51,371 bases of DNA from a virus, in IMG/VR virus record IMGVR_UViG_3300006749_000017, positions 1-51,371 of that record, one strand, 5' to 3'. Within the stretch, counting starts at the first letter, position 1. Every line of letters begins with the position of its first letter. The translations under genes were made by a program, and so were the position numbers. Shown piece after piece: positions 50,786 through 51,371 of the stretch. The notes under the pieces were generated by a model, which was not told where the DNA came from, searched no databases, and saw only the letters and a list, made by a program, of their open reading frames with translations.

Positions 50786-51371
50786 ATGTCTGATATTCGA
50801 GTAGACAATATTAAGAACGAAGCAGGGACAGGATCTCCAGGTTTCCCCTTTGGTGCGAATATCACGGGTGTTGCCACTGCTACGTCATTTAAAGGAAATA
50901 TAGTTGGTAATGTAACAGGTAATGTAACAGGTAATACATCAGGTTCCTCTGGATCATGTACTGGTAACGCAGCAACAGCAACAGTTGCAACAAATGCTCA
51001 AGGGTTAACAGGTAGTCCAAATATTACAGTAGGAACCATAACTGCTTCAGGTAGTGTAAGTATTGGTGGAACATTAACATATGAAGACGTAACTAATATA
51101 GATTCAGTTGGTATTATAACTGCTAGATCTGGAGTAGATTTTAAGGGAATACTTCGAGAGAAAGTAAAAGTGACTGCAGGAAAGTTAAGTGATAATACTA
51201 ATATTAACTTAGATGATGGAATGGTTCATTTCTTTACCACTCAAGAAACAGCAACTTCTGAACCTAATATTACATCAAGTGTAGGAATTAACACAGCAAT
51301 GGCAGTTGGTGATACAATAACTGTAAGTGTTATAACAACTGCTGCTGCTGGTGCATACTCTGCAAACTGGA
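50786..51371 (+). CDS. Tail-fibre protein, N-terminal part (cut by window end)
   Basis: 195 residues visible with no stop before the window ends. SDIRVDNIKNEAGTGSPGFP, then ATSFKGNIVGNVTGNVTGN, a fibre repeat, and IGGTLTYEDVTNIDSVGII, the shared module. The last ~60 residues (LSDNTNINLDDGMVHFFTTQ) start a new domain whose nature cannot be seen. It continues the fibre gene array to the right. Confidence 0.85.
   Translation, partial: MSDIRVDNIKNEAGTGSPGFPFGANITGVATATSFKGNIVGNVTGNVTGNTSGSSGSCTGNAATATVATNAQGLTGSPNITVGTITASGSVSIGGTLTYEDVTNIDSVGIITARSGVDFKGILREKVKVTAGKLSDNTNINLDDGMVHFFTTQETATSEPNITSSVGINTAMAVGDTITVSVITTAAAGAYSANW
51062..51127 (+). repeat. 66-bp fibre module repeat, copy 4
   Basis: Fourth copy of the 66-bp block, in the truncated gene at the window end. 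Confidence 0.8.

Noticed and set aside
36000-51371. Fibre repeats as a CRISPR array or mobile element
   Set aside because: Repeats are within coding frames, kilobases apart, without uniform spacers, transposase or terminal inverted repeats.

Overview
This window is part of the genome of a T4-like marine cyanophage (Kyanoviridae type, infecting Prochlorococcus or marine Synechococcus). The evidence is the 3' end of psbD (photosystem II D2) at the left edge, T4 core genes with cyanophage-type relatives (gp33, gp59, gp32, gp53, gp48, gp4, gp54, gp26), host-like metabolic genes (purN, thyX, glutaredoxin, phoH, DUF1825, DUF4278), AT-rich DNA and a tightly packed layout. No stretch longer than about 170 bases lacks a gene, and I saw no tRNA, CRISPR array, insertion sequence or integrase.

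Layout. (1) 1-8365: early/middle genes on the plus strand. These are the psbD end and a terminator, a run of small overlapping genes (zinc-ribbon-like protein, two membrane peptides, glutaredoxin, DUF6433-like protein), purN, a promoter followed by a probable tandem glutamine riboswitch and a 47-residue DUF4278 protein, then thyX, phoH, a PD-(D/E)XK exonuclease, gp33, gp59 and a DUF1825 protein. (2) 8340-9396: gp32 as its own transcription unit, with a sigma70-type promoter and a hairpin terminator that lies inside the opposing gene. (3) 9328-12281, minus strand: late operon gp4, an unknown gene, gp48 and gp53. (4) 12283-28009, plus strand: baseplate and tail assembly: gp54, gp26 with a probable -1 frameshift into gp51, two related tape-measure-like proteins, a gp27-like hub, a small protein with a CP12-like C-terminus, a gp5-like OB-fold hub, a giant repeat protein, a separate beta-spike protein and a fibre-like protein. 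(5) 28017-28300: a 60-residue gene with its own early-type promoter. (6) 28367-51371: a large array of tail-fibre/adhesin genes. It starts with a 1978-residue fibre and a gly-rich adhesin, followed by modular and partly duplicated fibre, LamG-lectin and propeller-like genes; the last one runs off the window.

How it works together. Left-hand genes redirect host photosynthesis, nucleotide supply and nitrogen sensing, and run replication. gp33 supports late transcription from T4-type late promoters ((C/A)TAAATA, often followed by ACTAAAA), which precede many late genes by 16-34 bases. The late genes build the baseplate, the tail and an unusually rich set of host-recognition proteins.

The most notable signals are the riboswitch-controlled DUF4278 gene, the T_TTT_TTC frameshift at the end of gp26, a cupredoxin-like copper-site domain inserted in a fibre protein, the CP12-like motif in the tail operon, a 66-bp DNA repeat shared by four fibre genes, and a duplicated fibre + LamG gene pair.
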